In this document: in pieces, positions 33,900 to 43,225 of the stretch | Position numbering within the stretch: the first letter of the stretch is position 1 | Layout: every line of letters starts with the position of its first letter | DNA from: Ignavibacteria bacterium | GTDB lineage: Bacteria; Bacteroidota; Ignavibacteria; Tepidaquicellales; Tepidaquicellaceae | NCBI GenBank assembly: GCA_028714695.1 | Contig: JAQTLX010000017.1 | Span: 17,216-81,215, forward strand | DNA length: 64,000 nucleotides | Reading direction: 5' to 3' | Position numbers and translations under genes: made by a program | The notes under the pieces: model-generated | Databases searched by the model: none | Told to the model about the DNA's origin: nothing | Seen by the model: the letters and a program-made list of their open reading frames with translations, nothing else

Positions 33900-35626
33900 T
33901 GAAGAACAAGCAAATTCTGATGATTATTTTAATAACTCTGTTTTCGGCAATTAATGCTTTTGCACAGATAAATCAAACAAATACTAACAATACTACTACT
34001 AATCAGCAGACAAGTACTCAAAATACTTATAACCCTAATCAGGGGAATTTGAATCTTAAGGTAAATTCAGACGCCCCGGACTTGATGAGCCAGTTTAGCT
34101 CGCAGAACTCTCAGCAAAGGACATTTGCAGTCGATAAAGCAGTTAATCCGGATTTATACTTGATTGGTCCCAATGATATGTTCAGCCTTGGTCTTTATGG
34201 TTACATCAATCAGACTATTCCTCTTGTTGTAAATCTTGAAGGTACTCTGATAATACCTACCGTAGGTGAGATTAAAGTTAACGGATTATCGCTTACCGAA
34301 GCCAAAGCTTTGGTCGTAAAAGCTGTCAAAAAAAGATATTACTCAAGCGAGGTTAGTTTAACATTGTCAATGCCGAGGGTTTTCCTGATATCTGTGTTAA
34401 GTTCTGTTCAGAAAAAGATGGAAGTTACTCCATTGACAAGACCAAGCGATATTATTAGTTACATTTTTTATGATACACTTGATATTACAAATACGAAATA
34501 CAGAATATCAAATCCCAAAAATGAATTTTATCCCGAAATATCGTTACGAAACATCGAAATATTGCGTAAAGATGGCTCTACTGTCAATGTGGATCTGTAT
34601 AGATATTTCAGCACGAATGACGATAAATACAATCCATATTTTCGGGAAGGGGATTTGCTCAAAATTCCATATGGAATGTTGATGAAAAATTATATTACCA
34701 TTAACGGTGCAGTACAGTTAGGCGGCATTTATGAATACAACAAAAACGATAATCTTGAATCCGTTATTGCTTTGGGCAGAGGATTTGATGCTGATGCCGA
34801 AACTGACAGCATTACAGTGTTCAGAATCGACCCGGTCAACTCAAAATACCAGACTTTTAATTTATCTTATGAAAATTCTAAGGATTTTAAAATTAATCTG
34901 TACGATAGAGTATTCGTGAAATTTAAAACAAACAATATCAAAAACCTGAGTGTTGTTGTACTTGGTGAGGTCAATATGCCGGGTGTATATCCGATTACAC
35001 ATAAAAATACAACGCTGAAGGAAATCGTTGATATGGCCGGCGGATTTAAGTCTACAGCATTCCTGCCGCTGAGCATTTTATTCAGGTCTTACGACGAGGA
35101 GTATACGAAAAAAGATACAGCCGAAATCATTCTTAATATGCGTGCTAATGATCTTATTGTAAAAGAACAGGATAAAACAAATTTTCAGAATGATGTAATT
35201 TCCAGAAGAAACAGGGTCACCGTTGATTTTGAAAAACTTTTTAAGGAAAACGATCTGAGCCAGAATATAATACTTGAAAATAAAGATATTATTTACATAA
35301 ACGATGACAAAAAAATTGTATATGTATACGGTCAGGTATCTAACGAAGGATATGTACCTTATAAAGAAGGTGAAAATTATGAATATTATATCAGTAAAGC
35401 CGGCGGATATTCACTCGCTGCTGAAGAAAGTGATACAAGGATAATCAGATTTAATTCGAGAGGATGGTATAAAGCGGATAAGACAAGTGTACAGTCAGGG
35501 GATTTTATTTATGTCCCTAAAGTTGTAAAATATTCATTTAACGAAAATTTGACGTTAATAGCAACTCTCATCGGTACTTTAGTAAGTATAGTCTCGACTT
35601 ATTTGCTTATTAAAGCAAATAAATAA
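33899..35626 (+). CDS. Wza-like polysaccharide export protein with SLBB domains and a C-terminal membrane helix
   Basis: 575 aa. Signal peptide MKNKQILMIILITLFSAINA, without a lipobox Cys. Residues 25-60 are low-complexity Asn/Thr/Gln. A polysaccharide export domain (LIGPNDMFSLGLYGYINQTI ... GTLIIPTVGEIKVNGLSLTE) lies at about 80-170, followed by SLBB-type beta-grasp repeats (ITINGAVQLGGIYEY, VVVLGEVNMPGVYPI, VYVYGQVSNEGYVPY). The C-terminus ends in a hydrophobic helix LTLIATLIGTLVSIVSTYLL. Expected to form the outer part of the capsule/EPS export channel. First clear gene of the locus, overlapping the phosphohexomutase stop by one base. Confidence 0.9.
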   Translation: MKNKQILMIILITLFSAINAFAQINQTNTNNTTTNQQTSTQNTYNPNQGNLNLKVNSDAPDLMSQFSSQNSQQRTFAVDKAVNPDLYLIGPNDMFSLGLYGYINQTIPLVVNLEGTLIIPTVGEIKVNGLSLTEAKALVVKAVKKRYYSSEVSLTLSMPRVFLISVLSSVQKKMEVTPLTRPSDIISYIFYDTLDITNTKYRISNPKNEFYPEISLRNIEILRKDGSTVNVDLYRYFSTNDDKYNPYFREGDLLKIPYGMLMKNYITINGAVQLGGIYEYNKNDNLESVIALGRGFDADAETDSITVFRIDPVNSKYQTFNLSYENSKDFKINLYDRVFVKFKTNNIKNLSVVVLGEVNMPGVYPITHKNTTLKEIVDMAGGFKSTAFLPLSILFRSYDEEYTKKDTAEIILNMRANDLIVKEQDKTNFQNDVISRRNRVTVDFEKLFKENDLSQNIILENKDIIYINDDKKIVYVYGQVSNEGYVPYKEGENYEYYISKAGGYSLAAEESDTRIIRFNSRGWYKADKTSVQSGDFIYVPKVVKYSFNENLTLIATLIGTLVSIVSTYLLIKANK

Positions 35627-35631
35627 TAAAA

Positions 35632-36828
35632 TTGAATAAAGTTAGCATCATGACAGAAAATACAAATGAACCTGAAGCAAGAAACAAATCTGCAATTGAG
35701 AATTCTATGATTATCAGGTATGTAAATATATTGTTGCATTACAGAAAATTAATTTTCATCACAGTGTTTTTAATCGGATTGATTAGCGCTTTTATCGTCT
35801 TTTTTATGATCAAACCCGTGTATTATTCTAGCGCCATCGTAAAAGCATCAGGAAAATCATCGGGCTTGAGCAGCCTGTTTTCTGGCGGCAGTATTCCGGA
35901 TATCGGAGGTCTCGAAGAATTATCCGGGGGATCTGCCGGAAAGGAACTGGCATTGTACAATCAGATTCTTGTTAGCCGCAAGTGCCTTGAAGAAACAATT
36001 CGAAAGTTTGATCTGATGGAAGTTTATGACCAGAAGTATATGCAGTATATGCTTAAGGAATTCAGGGATAAGATTCTTGATGTGACAAAAGATACGAAAG
36101 CCGGCACTATGGAAATTGGTGTCTTCGATACTTCTCCGGAACGTGCGAGAGAGATAGCAATATTTCTGATAGAGCAACTGAATAAAATTAATACTGAATT
36201 AAATGTACAAAACGCGAGGAATAACAGAGAATTTATTGAAGGAAGATATAACATTATTAAGGAAGAACTGAAACAGGCAGAGGACAGTTTGAGGTGCTAT
36301 CAGGATGTGTATGGAATGTCGCCTGATATTGTCGCTAAATCTGTCGTCCAGACTCAAGTCCAGATTGAAGCAGAAATAAAATCTGAAGAGGTAAAATTAG
36401 ATATTTTGAAAAAAATATTATCGGATAATCAATCCGAAATAAAACTGCAAGAAGAAAAAATCGCTTCGTTGAAGAAAGAACTCGAGAACATTCGTTTTTC
36501 CGATGATAATAATATTTTAAATCTTAAAAACACTCCCGTAAAAGTACTGAATTATCTTAGGCTGGCAAGAAACGTTGAAATTAAAAATAAATTACTCGTA
36601 TATATTTTGCCCCTGTTCGAACAGGCAAGGATAGAAGAAAAGAAAGATATGCCGAGTGTTCTTGTACTGGATCAGCCGGAAATTCCCGAAATGAAGAAAA
36701 AACCCAAGAGAGTCATTATTATCGGTTTATCTTTGCTGATTTCATTTGTTCTTCTTTCTTCGGGTTTAATTCTATATGAAACTTCGGTTAAAGAATTATT
36801 GAGGTCTTTGAAGAACAAGAATGATTGA
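35632..36828 (+). CDS. Wzz-type chain-length determinant / polysaccharide co-polymerase
   Basis: 398 aa with two membrane helices (about 36-60 and 362-385) flanking a periplasmic coiled coil (NIIKEELKQAEDSLRCYQDV, then EEKIASLKKELENI). The N-terminal Wzz helix is followed by KPVYYSSAIVKASGKSSGL, and the C-terminal end by the Pro-rich LDQPEIPEMKKKPKR just before helix 2, both typical of PCP-1/PCP-2 proteins. No tyrosine-kinase domain is attached, so length control may differ from Wzc systems. TTG start at 35632 or ATG at 35650; both keep the N-terminal helix. Overlaps the next gene by 8 bp. Confidence 0.87.
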   Translation: MNKVSIMTENTNEPEARNKSAIENSMIIRYVNILLHYRKLIFITVFLIGLISAFIVFFMIKPVYYSSAIVKASGKSSGLSSLFSGGSIPDIGGLEELSGGSAGKELALYNQILVSRKCLEETIRKFDLMEVYDQKYMQYMLKEFRDKILDVTKDTKAGTMEIGVFDTSPERAREIAIFLIEQLNKINTELNVQNARNNREFIEGRYNIIKEELKQAEDSLRCYQDVYGMSPDIVAKSVVQTQVQIEAEIKSEEVKLDILKKILSDNQSEIKLQEEKIASLKKELENIRFSDDNNILNLKNTPVKVLNYLRLARNVEIKNKLLVYILPLFEQARIEEKKDMPSVLVLDQPEIPEMKKKPKRVIIIGLSLLISFVLLSSGLILYETSVKELLRSLKNKND

Positions 36829-38260
36829 TGCTAAAGCCCTATTGAGAGATAATGACAAAGTAAGATTATTTTATATTATCGGTCTTATATTTTTATCTTC
36901 GATTGCCGTAATTTCGTTGGTGTTTGAATTATATACTTTTGTTTTAATACTCGTAGCTGTTCCTTTCGTTTTTATTGCATTTATCTATTTCCAGAAACAT
37001 TATCTGGAAATATTTCTGATATCTCTTTTTCTTGGTAATTATTTCCAATGGTCATTTAGGGTTCAGTTGAGCCTGCTTGCTGCGTTTGCCGTTATTTTTT
37101 ACTTCATGTCGTCTGACAAAAACCTTTTTAACGAATTGAATTTGCCGAGGAATATAAAATATTCAGGAATCGTTCTGGTCAGTGCAGTATATTTATCTTC
37201 TTTCCTTACGCCTTTTGTATCATTCTTTACCGTATATTATGCATTCCTTTTTTTCACTTTTGTTACTTTGTCATATGTTGTATTTCGGTCAGTGAAAGAT
37301 ACCGATACAATTGATAAATTGCTTTATTTTTTTGTAGTATTGAATTCAATATCAGGTGTAATTGTTATATTGCAGATTATCTATACCGGTAAGCTTAGGT
37401 CTTTGGGGCTTGCTTTATTCCCTCAGATGGATTTTGCTGCAATGGCTTTAATAACAGTGATATTCAGAAATTTTTTGCTTTCAAAAACCGATAATAAAAC
37501 TACATTTGTCGCATCAATTGTCTTTATAGTTCTGATAACAACACAATCCCGTTTTGCCTGGCTGGGGTTTTTACTCACATTTATTTACGGCCTGATTATC
37601 TGTTTTATATACTCACCTGATGCAAGATCCATTATCAAGAAAAGAATTCCGGTATTTATTTTTGCAATGCTGATTGGTGTTTCGCTGATTTTCATATTCA
37701 GACTTGACAATATTTTCTTGCAGCGTTTAGGAAGCAACAATTTTACTCTTTTTCAGGGTTCCGAAGAAGGGGTATTAACTACTAATTCACTTGAATCACG
37801 TGTATTTATTTGGATTGTAGCCGTTAATGCATTTATCCATAATCCGCTTACAGGTGTCGGATATCTTATGTTCAGCGTTGTATCGAATAATTATAACAAT
37901 CTGCCGGATATTATATTCACAACATTCGTTGAAAATCTTGATGCGCATACCACTTTACTGAATTTTCTGTGTGAAACCGGAATTATCGGATTAAGCAGTT
38001 TCCTTGTTTATGTCGTTTCAATATATTTCCTTTCTCTTAAGGCGATAAAACTTTCATACAGTATGGCAACGTTAAAAGTCAGCATAATTTTAAATCTGCT
38101 AACATTTTTTATAATTATTCACAGTGTATATTCAGGAGCGTTTACAATGGGGCAGAACGCTTTACATATGCATTTTATATTTGGTCTGACTGTCGCAAAT
38201 TATGCTTTATTGGCTAAGTCGCAAAAAAACGAAATTAGTTATGATACGTATAATTCTTAG
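36821..38260 (+). CDS. O-antigen ligase / Wzy-type polymerase family membrane protein
   Basis: 479 aa with about 12 transmembrane helices. A large periplasmic loop between the late helices holds SLESRVFIWIVAVNAFIHNP followed by GVGYLMFSV and LDAHTTLLNFLCETGIIGL, the conserved Arg and His-bearing segments of the Wzy_C/O-antigen ligase family. The enzyme either polymerises repeat units at the periplasmic face or ligates them to a lipid A-type acceptor; sequence alone cannot tell which. Its genetic place between Wzz and Wzx favours polymerase (inference). Confidence 0.87.
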   Translation: MIDAKALLRDNDKVRLFYIIGLIFLSSIAVISLVFELYTFVLILVAVPFVFIAFIYFQKHYLEIFLISLFLGNYFQWSFRVQLSLLAAFAVIFYFMSSDKNLFNELNLPRNIKYSGIVLVSAVYLSSFLTPFVSFFTVYYAFLFFTFVTLSYVVFRSVKDTDTIDKLLYFFVVLNSISGVIVILQIIYTGKLRSLGLALFPQMDFAAMALITVIFRNFLLSKTDNKTTFVASIVFIVLITTQSRFAWLGFLLTFIYGLIICFIYSPDARSIIKKRIPVFIFAMLIGVSLIFIFRLDNIFLQRLGSNNFTLFQGSEEGVLTTNSLESRVFIWIVAVNAFIHNPLTGVGYLMFSVVSNNYNNLPDIIFTTFVENLDAHTTLLNFLCETGIIGLSSFLVYVVSIYFLSLKAIKLSYSMATLKVSIILNLLTFFIIIHSVYSGAFTMGQNALHMHFIFGLTVANYALLAKSQKNEISYDTYNS

Positions 38261-38289
38261 ATTATTCTAAATAAAAGACAACTCTAATT

Positions 38290-39003
38290 ATGAAAAAAAC
38301 AATTTATTGGCTGCTGGGCAAATATGGCCTTGAACTTAGAAAAAAATATAACGGTTTTAGTATTAACAACAAGTTAGACTGGTTTGCTCATAAAGATTTT
38401 AAAACAATCCTGGATGTTGGGGCTAATGACGGTCAGTTTGCACTTTTTATAATGAAATTATTTCCGAATTCAAAGATATTTTCATTCGAGCCTTTAACAT
38501 CTTGTTATAAAAATATTCTTGATCTGTCCAAAAATGAGAAAAGAATCATTGCTTTTAATTGTGCCTTAGGCGAGAAAAATGAAAGTACTGAAATATATCA
38601 CAATGAATTCTCTCCTTCCTCATCATTGCTGAAAATGGGAAAAGAACATATAAAAAATTTTCCCTATACGGAAGCACAAAAAAAAGAGACCGTATCGGTA
38701 AGGATGCTGGATAGTATTGAAGAACTATCCGGAGTCGGGGGAGAAGTACTTATGAAGGTTGATGTACAGGGTTATGAACTTAATGTTATTAAAGGAGGAA
38801 AGGAGTTTATCAGAAAATATTCTCCTTATATTATACTGGAAGTTTCATTCGCAGATTTATACGAAAATGAACCGCCTTTTGACGAACTTTACGGTACTAT
38901 GAAAGAACTGGGATACTGTTTTAAAGGGGTCCTGGATCAGATGTACAGCACGTTGGATGGCAAAATTTTACAGGCCGATGTATTGTTCGAAAAGATGATA
39001 TAA
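38290..39003 (+). CDS. FkbM-family SAM-dependent methyltransferase
   Basis: 237 aa. FkbM pattern: TILDVGANDGQFALFIMKLF (SAM motif I, about 38-57), SKIFSFEPLTSCYKNI, IAFNCALGEKNESTEIY, and EVLMKVDVQGYELNVIKGGK with ILEVSF. These O-methyltransferases commonly decorate sugars of surface glycans. It sits between polymerase and flippase genes and probably methylates a sugar of the repeat unit. Confidence 0.9.
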   Translation: MKKTIYWLLGKYGLELRKKYNGFSINNKLDWFAHKDFKTILDVGANDGQFALFIMKLFPNSKIFSFEPLTSCYKNILDLSKNEKRIIAFNCALGEKNESTEIYHNEFSPSSSLLKMGKEHIKNFPYTEAQKKETVSVRMLDSIEELSGVGGEVLMKVDVQGYELNVIKGGKEFIRKYSPYIILEVSFADLYENEPPFDELYGTMKELGYCFKGVLDQMYSTLDGKILQADVLFEKMI

Positions 39004-39029
39004 TTGTTTGTTAAATTATAAATAAATAT

Positions 39030-40523
39030 TTGCTTACTAAAACTGATAAGAAAAATGCGCTGTGGAACAGTGTCGGATTCGTGGGTGTTGCATTACTTGG
39101 GTTTGTAAATTTTTCTCTTAATTATGCCACTTACCCTTCGGGTGTGTTCGGCTTATTTATTCTTTTGAATGCAATATTTGGAATTGGCAATTCTCTCGAT
39201 TTCGGTTTCGGTGTTTCAACTGTGAAACTTTTATCAGAAGCCAAAAAGCAGGAAGATTATTTAACTCTGAATAAAATTTTTGTTTCATATTTTTTTTCAT
39301 ATATCATTCTCGGAGTAATTATTCTTTCGGGTTTCTGGGTATATTTCCTGTTGTTCCTGAAGAATTCGGAACTTATTTCAAAAGCGGGTTTTAGTTCCGT
39401 ACTTATTATATATTCTTTCCTATCTGTGTCATTCTTATTCAGATATATCAACAATTATCTGAATAGGGTCTATGAGGGGTTCGCGGAGTTTATACTTTTT
39501 TCAAAAATCAGCATATCGGTTTCTCTTTTTAATACCGTATTGATGCTTGCGCTTTTTTTCCTGAAATACGGACTCGAATACCTCGCGTTTATTTACATGC
39601 TTTCAGGAATCGTAAATTTTATTGTCCTTCTTGCCTTTTCCGTTAAACGAATTAAGGTGATTAACTTGAATTTAAAATATTTCAGCCTCGGTCTGATTAA
39701 AAAGTATGCAGTATACAGCATAAATATCCAGGTTTCTTTTTTCGTTAATGGTCTTATAGATCCTCTGATAAAATATTTTATAGGCTCCTACATTTCAATC
39801 AGTTTTGTGACTTATTTTGAGTCAGCAAAAAAAATAATAGATTTATCTAACGGTCTGATATTTTCTGCCCAGAAAGGACTTCTCAATAAACTCAGTGAAC
39901 ATAACGTTTCAAACACACTAACGGAATATCTGAACAGCGAAATTCACATTTATTCCAGAATGTCGAATTATTATTCCATTTTCATTTACGGTATCATGAA
40001 CACGTCTATATGTACTTTCATCTATTTTTGGTTCAGGAGTTATGAAGGAATGCTAATGTTCCTAATTTTTATTATGCCGTATTCGCTAATAAATTTCGCA
40101 GGATGCCTTTATCTGGTGCTTATGGTTGAAGGCAAAGGAAAGAAACTTCTGTCGTTGCAAATAATTAATTTTGTGTTTCTGCTAGGTCTGCTTTTCGTTT
40201 CATTGAATTTGTTCAATAACTATTTCGGACTATTTGGATTTTATATTGCGACTCTTATAACTATAATTCTGGTGTTCTATTTCCTGAGTAAATATAACGG
40301 ATTCCATGTAAAGGTGTTTCTCGGAAAAATTGTGTTATCCGATCTGATTAAACTTAATATCCTAATTTTCACTGAAATATTAATGCTGTATACGTTTAAA
40401 GATCAATTCGGATATGTGATGGCAGCATTCACGATAGTTTATATCGCAATATTTTATAAATTTGTAAAATATTTCGTCAAAATGATTTTAGAAAAATATA
40501 AAATTATTTTCTCATATTTCTGA
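39030..40523 (+). CDS. Wzx-type polysaccharide flippase (MATE/MOP superfamily)
   Basis: 497 aa with 12-14 predicted helices. NSVGFVGVALLGFVNFSLNY at the N-terminus and GIGNSLDFGFGVSTVKLLSE match RfbX/Wzx proteins of the MOP superfamily, which move undecaprenyl-linked repeat units across the inner membrane. TTG start. Only Wzx-like gene in the locus. Low sequence conservation is normal for this family. Confidence 0.86.
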   Translation: MLTKTDKKNALWNSVGFVGVALLGFVNFSLNYATYPSGVFGLFILLNAIFGIGNSLDFGFGVSTVKLLSEAKKQEDYLTLNKIFVSYFFSYIILGVIILSGFWVYFLLFLKNSELISKAGFSSVLIIYSFLSVSFLFRYINNYLNRVYEGFAEFILFSKISISVSLFNTVLMLALFFLKYGLEYLAFIYMLSGIVNFIVLLAFSVKRIKVINLNLKYFSLGLIKKYAVYSINIQVSFFVNGLIDPLIKYFIGSYISISFVTYFESAKKIIDLSNGLIFSAQKGLLNKLSEHNVSNTLTEYLNSEIHIYSRMSNYYSIFIYGIMNTSICTFIYFWFRSYEGMLMFLIFIMPYSLINFAGCLYLVLMVEGKGKKLLSLQIINFVFLLGLLFVSLNLFNNYFGLFGFYIATLITIILVFYFLSKYNGFHVKVFLGKIVLSDLIKLNILIFTEILMLYTFKDQFGYVMAAFTIVYIAIFYKFVKYFVKMILEKYKIIFSYF

Positions 40524-40527
40524 ATCA

Positions 40528-41274
40528 ATGCTTAAATTTTCTATTATAACTCCGACTCTTAATCAAAGCAAATATATCAGGCAGACTATTGAATCTGTGC
40601 TTTCGCAGGATTACGAGAATAAAGAACTCATTGTCGTTGACGGGGGATCTGTTGATTCAACAATTGACATATTAAATGAATATAAAAATATTAAGTGGAT
40701 TTCCGAACAGGACTCGGGAGCCGCAAATGCCATCAATAAAGGAATGAAAATGTCCGGCGGCGATATAGTGACATGGCTTAATTCTGATGACTATTATGAC
40801 GTGAATATTTTAAAGGAAATAGCGGATATTTTTGAGCATAACCCTGATGTCGGTATTGTATATGGAAATCTGACTTTTGTAGACGAAACAGGTAAAGTAT
40901 TATGGAAAGATTATACAACTGGATATGATCTGGATACGCTTATTCATAAAAATGCGGATGCCATCAGGCAGCCGTGCACATTTTTCAGAAAGACCCTGTT
41001 TGACCTTGCCGGGGGTCTCGATGAATCTTTTACATGTGTCTTCGATTATGATTTGTTCATTAAAATGATGAAGATCACCGTAACCAAATATGTAAACAGA
41101 AATTTTGCATTTTACAGAGATTATTCCGATACCCTGACGCGAAAGTTTATGAGAAAACAAGGGAGGGAAATCATAAAAGTATCCATGAAGAATAATGCTC
41201 GCATTTATGATAAGATTGTTATTTCAAGTTTTATAAAAAAAGTACTTTTTCCCAAAATATTTTTCCGAAAATAA
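40528..41274 (+). CDS. GT2-family glycosyltransferase
   Basis: 248 aa, GT-A fold. FSIITPTLNQSKYIRQTIES with SQDYENKELIVVDGGSVDST (nucleotide-binding Asp), MSGGDIVTWLNSDDYYDV (DxD equivalent SDD), and RQPCTFFRKTLFDLAGGLDE, the usual acceptor-side segment. Adds one sugar to the growing lipid-linked repeat on the cytoplasmic face. Sugar specificity unknown. Follows the flippase gene by 4 bp. Confidence 0.9.
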   Translation: MLKFSIITPTLNQSKYIRQTIESVLSQDYENKELIVVDGGSVDSTIDILNEYKNIKWISEQDSGAANAINKGMKMSGGDIVTWLNSDDYYDVNILKEIADIFEHNPDVGIVYGNLTFVDETGKVLWKDYTTGYDLDTLIHKNADAIRQPCTFFRKTLFDLAGGLDESFTCVFDYDLFIKMMKITVTKYVNRNFAFYRDYSDTLTRKFMRKQGREIIKVSMKNNARIYDKIVISSFIKKVLFPKIFFRK

Positions 41275-41291
41275 GAGAAGGATAAAATCAT

Positions 41292-41963
41292 ATGAGCGTA
41301 ATAGTAAAATATCTTTCACTATTCATGGATTTACCGAAAACATTGATTTTTAATTTCAAATATTTTGGTATAAAAGGTTTGATATCTTTACCCGTTATTG
41401 TTTCAAGAAAAGTCAAATTTGTAAACTTAAAAGGCATTATTGATATCGAGGGCGGACTCGGCAGGGGCAAAGTCAAGATAGGTTATTCGGATGCAGGCAA
41501 TTTTGACAAACGATACGACAGGACATTATGGGATGTATCAGGCAGCATTGTTTTTAAAGGCAGTGCAAAAATCGGATACGGCTCTAAAATTAGTGTCGGA
41601 GAAAAAGGCAAACTAATACTTGGCAATAATTTTACCATAACTGCAGCATCTTCGTTAGTATGCTTTAACTATATCGAAATCGGCTGTGATTGCCTGTTGT
41701 CATGGGATATTCTAATTATTGATACTGATTTTCATAATATAGTTTACTCGAATGGCCATTCAGTTGATGAAAGCAAACGAATTATTCTAGGAAACAAAAT
41801 CTGGATTGGCTGCAGATGTACGCTATTGAAAGGTACGGATATCAAAGAAAATTGCGTCGTTGGTGCAAACAGTCTGCTGAATAAAAATTATGATTCTCCC
41901 AATATTCTTATTGCCGGAAACCCGGCAAAGAAAATAAGAGATATTAAAGAATGGAAAATATAA
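41292..41963 (+). CDS. Left-handed beta-helix (hexapeptide) O-acetyltransferase
   Basis: 223 aa. The C-terminal two thirds are hexapeptide repeats (IVFKGSAKIGYGSKISVGEK, then LGNKIWIGCRCTLLKGTDIK and VVGANSLLN), the trimeric LbH fold of WbbJ/NodL/CapG-like acetyltransferases. The catalytic-type His is within DTDFHNIVYS. The N-terminus has an extension of 60 residues resembling other capsular acetyltransferases. Probably acetylates a sugar in this glycan. Confidence 0.88.
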   Translation: MSVIVKYLSLFMDLPKTLIFNFKYFGIKGLISLPVIVSRKVKFVNLKGIIDIEGGLGRGKVKIGYSDAGNFDKRYDRTLWDVSGSIVFKGSAKIGYGSKISVGEKGKLILGNNFTITAASSLVCFNYIEIGCDCLLSWDILIIDTDFHNIVYSNGHSVDESKRIILGNKIWIGCRCTLLKGTDIKENCVVGANSLLNKNYDSPNILIAGNPAKKIRDIKEWKI

Positions 41964-42021
41964 ACATATCCTATCATTATACGGAAGTGTTTACCCTGAA
42001 TATAAATGTTGCGGGGGAATT

Positions 42022-43173
42022 ATGATTATGAAAAGTATTCTTATGATAACTCATTCCTCAAACCTGACAGGCGGCGGCGAGGATGACTTTTACAGACTGC
42101 TTAAGTATTTCAAGAAAAAATATCATATCATCAGCGTTATTCCGGAAGGCCCTCGTGCCGCAGAGACTGCATTAATATCCGATGAATTCACAGTTATCCC
42201 AAACGGTATATTTCCTTTTACAGGATTCGGAATAAAAAGTTATGCGAAATACATTATTGGTGTCTATAGCAAAACAAAAGTATTATTACCGTTCCTCTTG
42301 AAGCATAGAGAAAAAATTGATATTTGCTTTGTAAATTCCTCTACCTGTATTATCGAAATGTTCCTGTTGTATATTCTCGGTATTCCGTATATCCTTTCAA
42401 TAAAAGAAATAACCGAACCTTCATTTGTCAGATATTTATTCTCCAAATTCTTTAAACTAACATCAAAAAGGGTAATCGTTATTTCCAATTTGCTGAAGGA
42501 GATGTATGAGAAAATCAACGGCGAAAATTCTGCTGAATTAATATATTCCTCAATTGAAGAAGAACTGTACGAACCTGTCAAACGCGAAATACGAAAGAAT
42601 TTTAATGGGGAGCAGGATATTTTTCGCATAATCAATATCGGTGTTATTTGTCCGATGAAAAATCAGGAATTGCTGGTAAGAGCAATGGCAAAAACTGCGC
42701 AAACCAAAAAAATCGAAGTAATGTTTATAGGAAAAATAATAGATGAAAAATATTACGGCCGCATTAATTCCTTAATCGGGGATTTGAATCTGAATAATGT
42801 CACTTTCTGTTTCCCCGGTGAGATGAAAAAAGAAAACGTCATTAAGGCATTAAGTATGTCGGATTGTGTTGTTATCACGTCCCTGAAAGAAGGCATGTCA
42901 CTGGTTTTGGTTGAATCACTGTTTATGGAGAAACCGTTATTAACTACTAACGTTGGTGTTGTTCCCGAAATTATAGAACACGGTATAAACGGTTTCATAA
43001 TTGATAAGGACAATCCTGAAATTCTTGCAGAGTATATAAATGATCTTATATCGGATAAAAATATTTCCGATAATATATCAGCAATGACTTACAAATATTA
43101 TTCCGGAATGTTCAGCATGGAAAGGTATCTCGCAGGGCATGATGAAGTAATAATAAAAGCAATCAGTAAGTAA
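42022..43173 (+). CDS. GT4-family glycosyltransferase
   Basis: 383 aa, GT-B fold. N-terminal Rossmann part begins MKSILMITHSSNLTGGGEDD; the C-terminal donor domain has INIGVICPMKNQELLVRAMA, EVMFIGKII and the family signature LKEGMSLVLVESLFMEKPLL with VVPEII, containing the paired Glu residues of the E-x7-E motif. Start at 42022 or 42028; GGGGG stands just upstream. Retaining transferase acting on the lipid-linked intermediate (family knowledge). Confidence 0.9.
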   Translation: MIMKSILMITHSSNLTGGGEDDFYRLLKYFKKKYHIISVIPEGPRAAETALISDEFTVIPNGIFPFTGFGIKSYAKYIIGVYSKTKVLLPFLLKHREKIDICFVNSSTCIIEMFLLYILGIPYILSIKEITEPSFVRYLFSKFFKLTSKRVIVISNLLKEMYEKINGENSAELIYSSIEEELYEPVKREIRKNFNGEQDIFRIINIGVICPMKNQELLVRAMAKTAQTKKIEVMFIGKIIDEKYYGRINSLIGDLNLNNVTFCFPGEMKKENVIKALSMSDCVVITSLKEGMSLVLVESLFMEKPLLTTNVGVVPEIIEHGINGFIIDKDNPEILAEYINDLISDKNISDNISAMTYKYYSGMFSMERYLAGHDEVIIKAISK

Positions 43174-43225
43174 TATCTTAAGCGAAAATAGTTCTATAAT
43201 CCTCAATAACAGAATAAACGTATCG

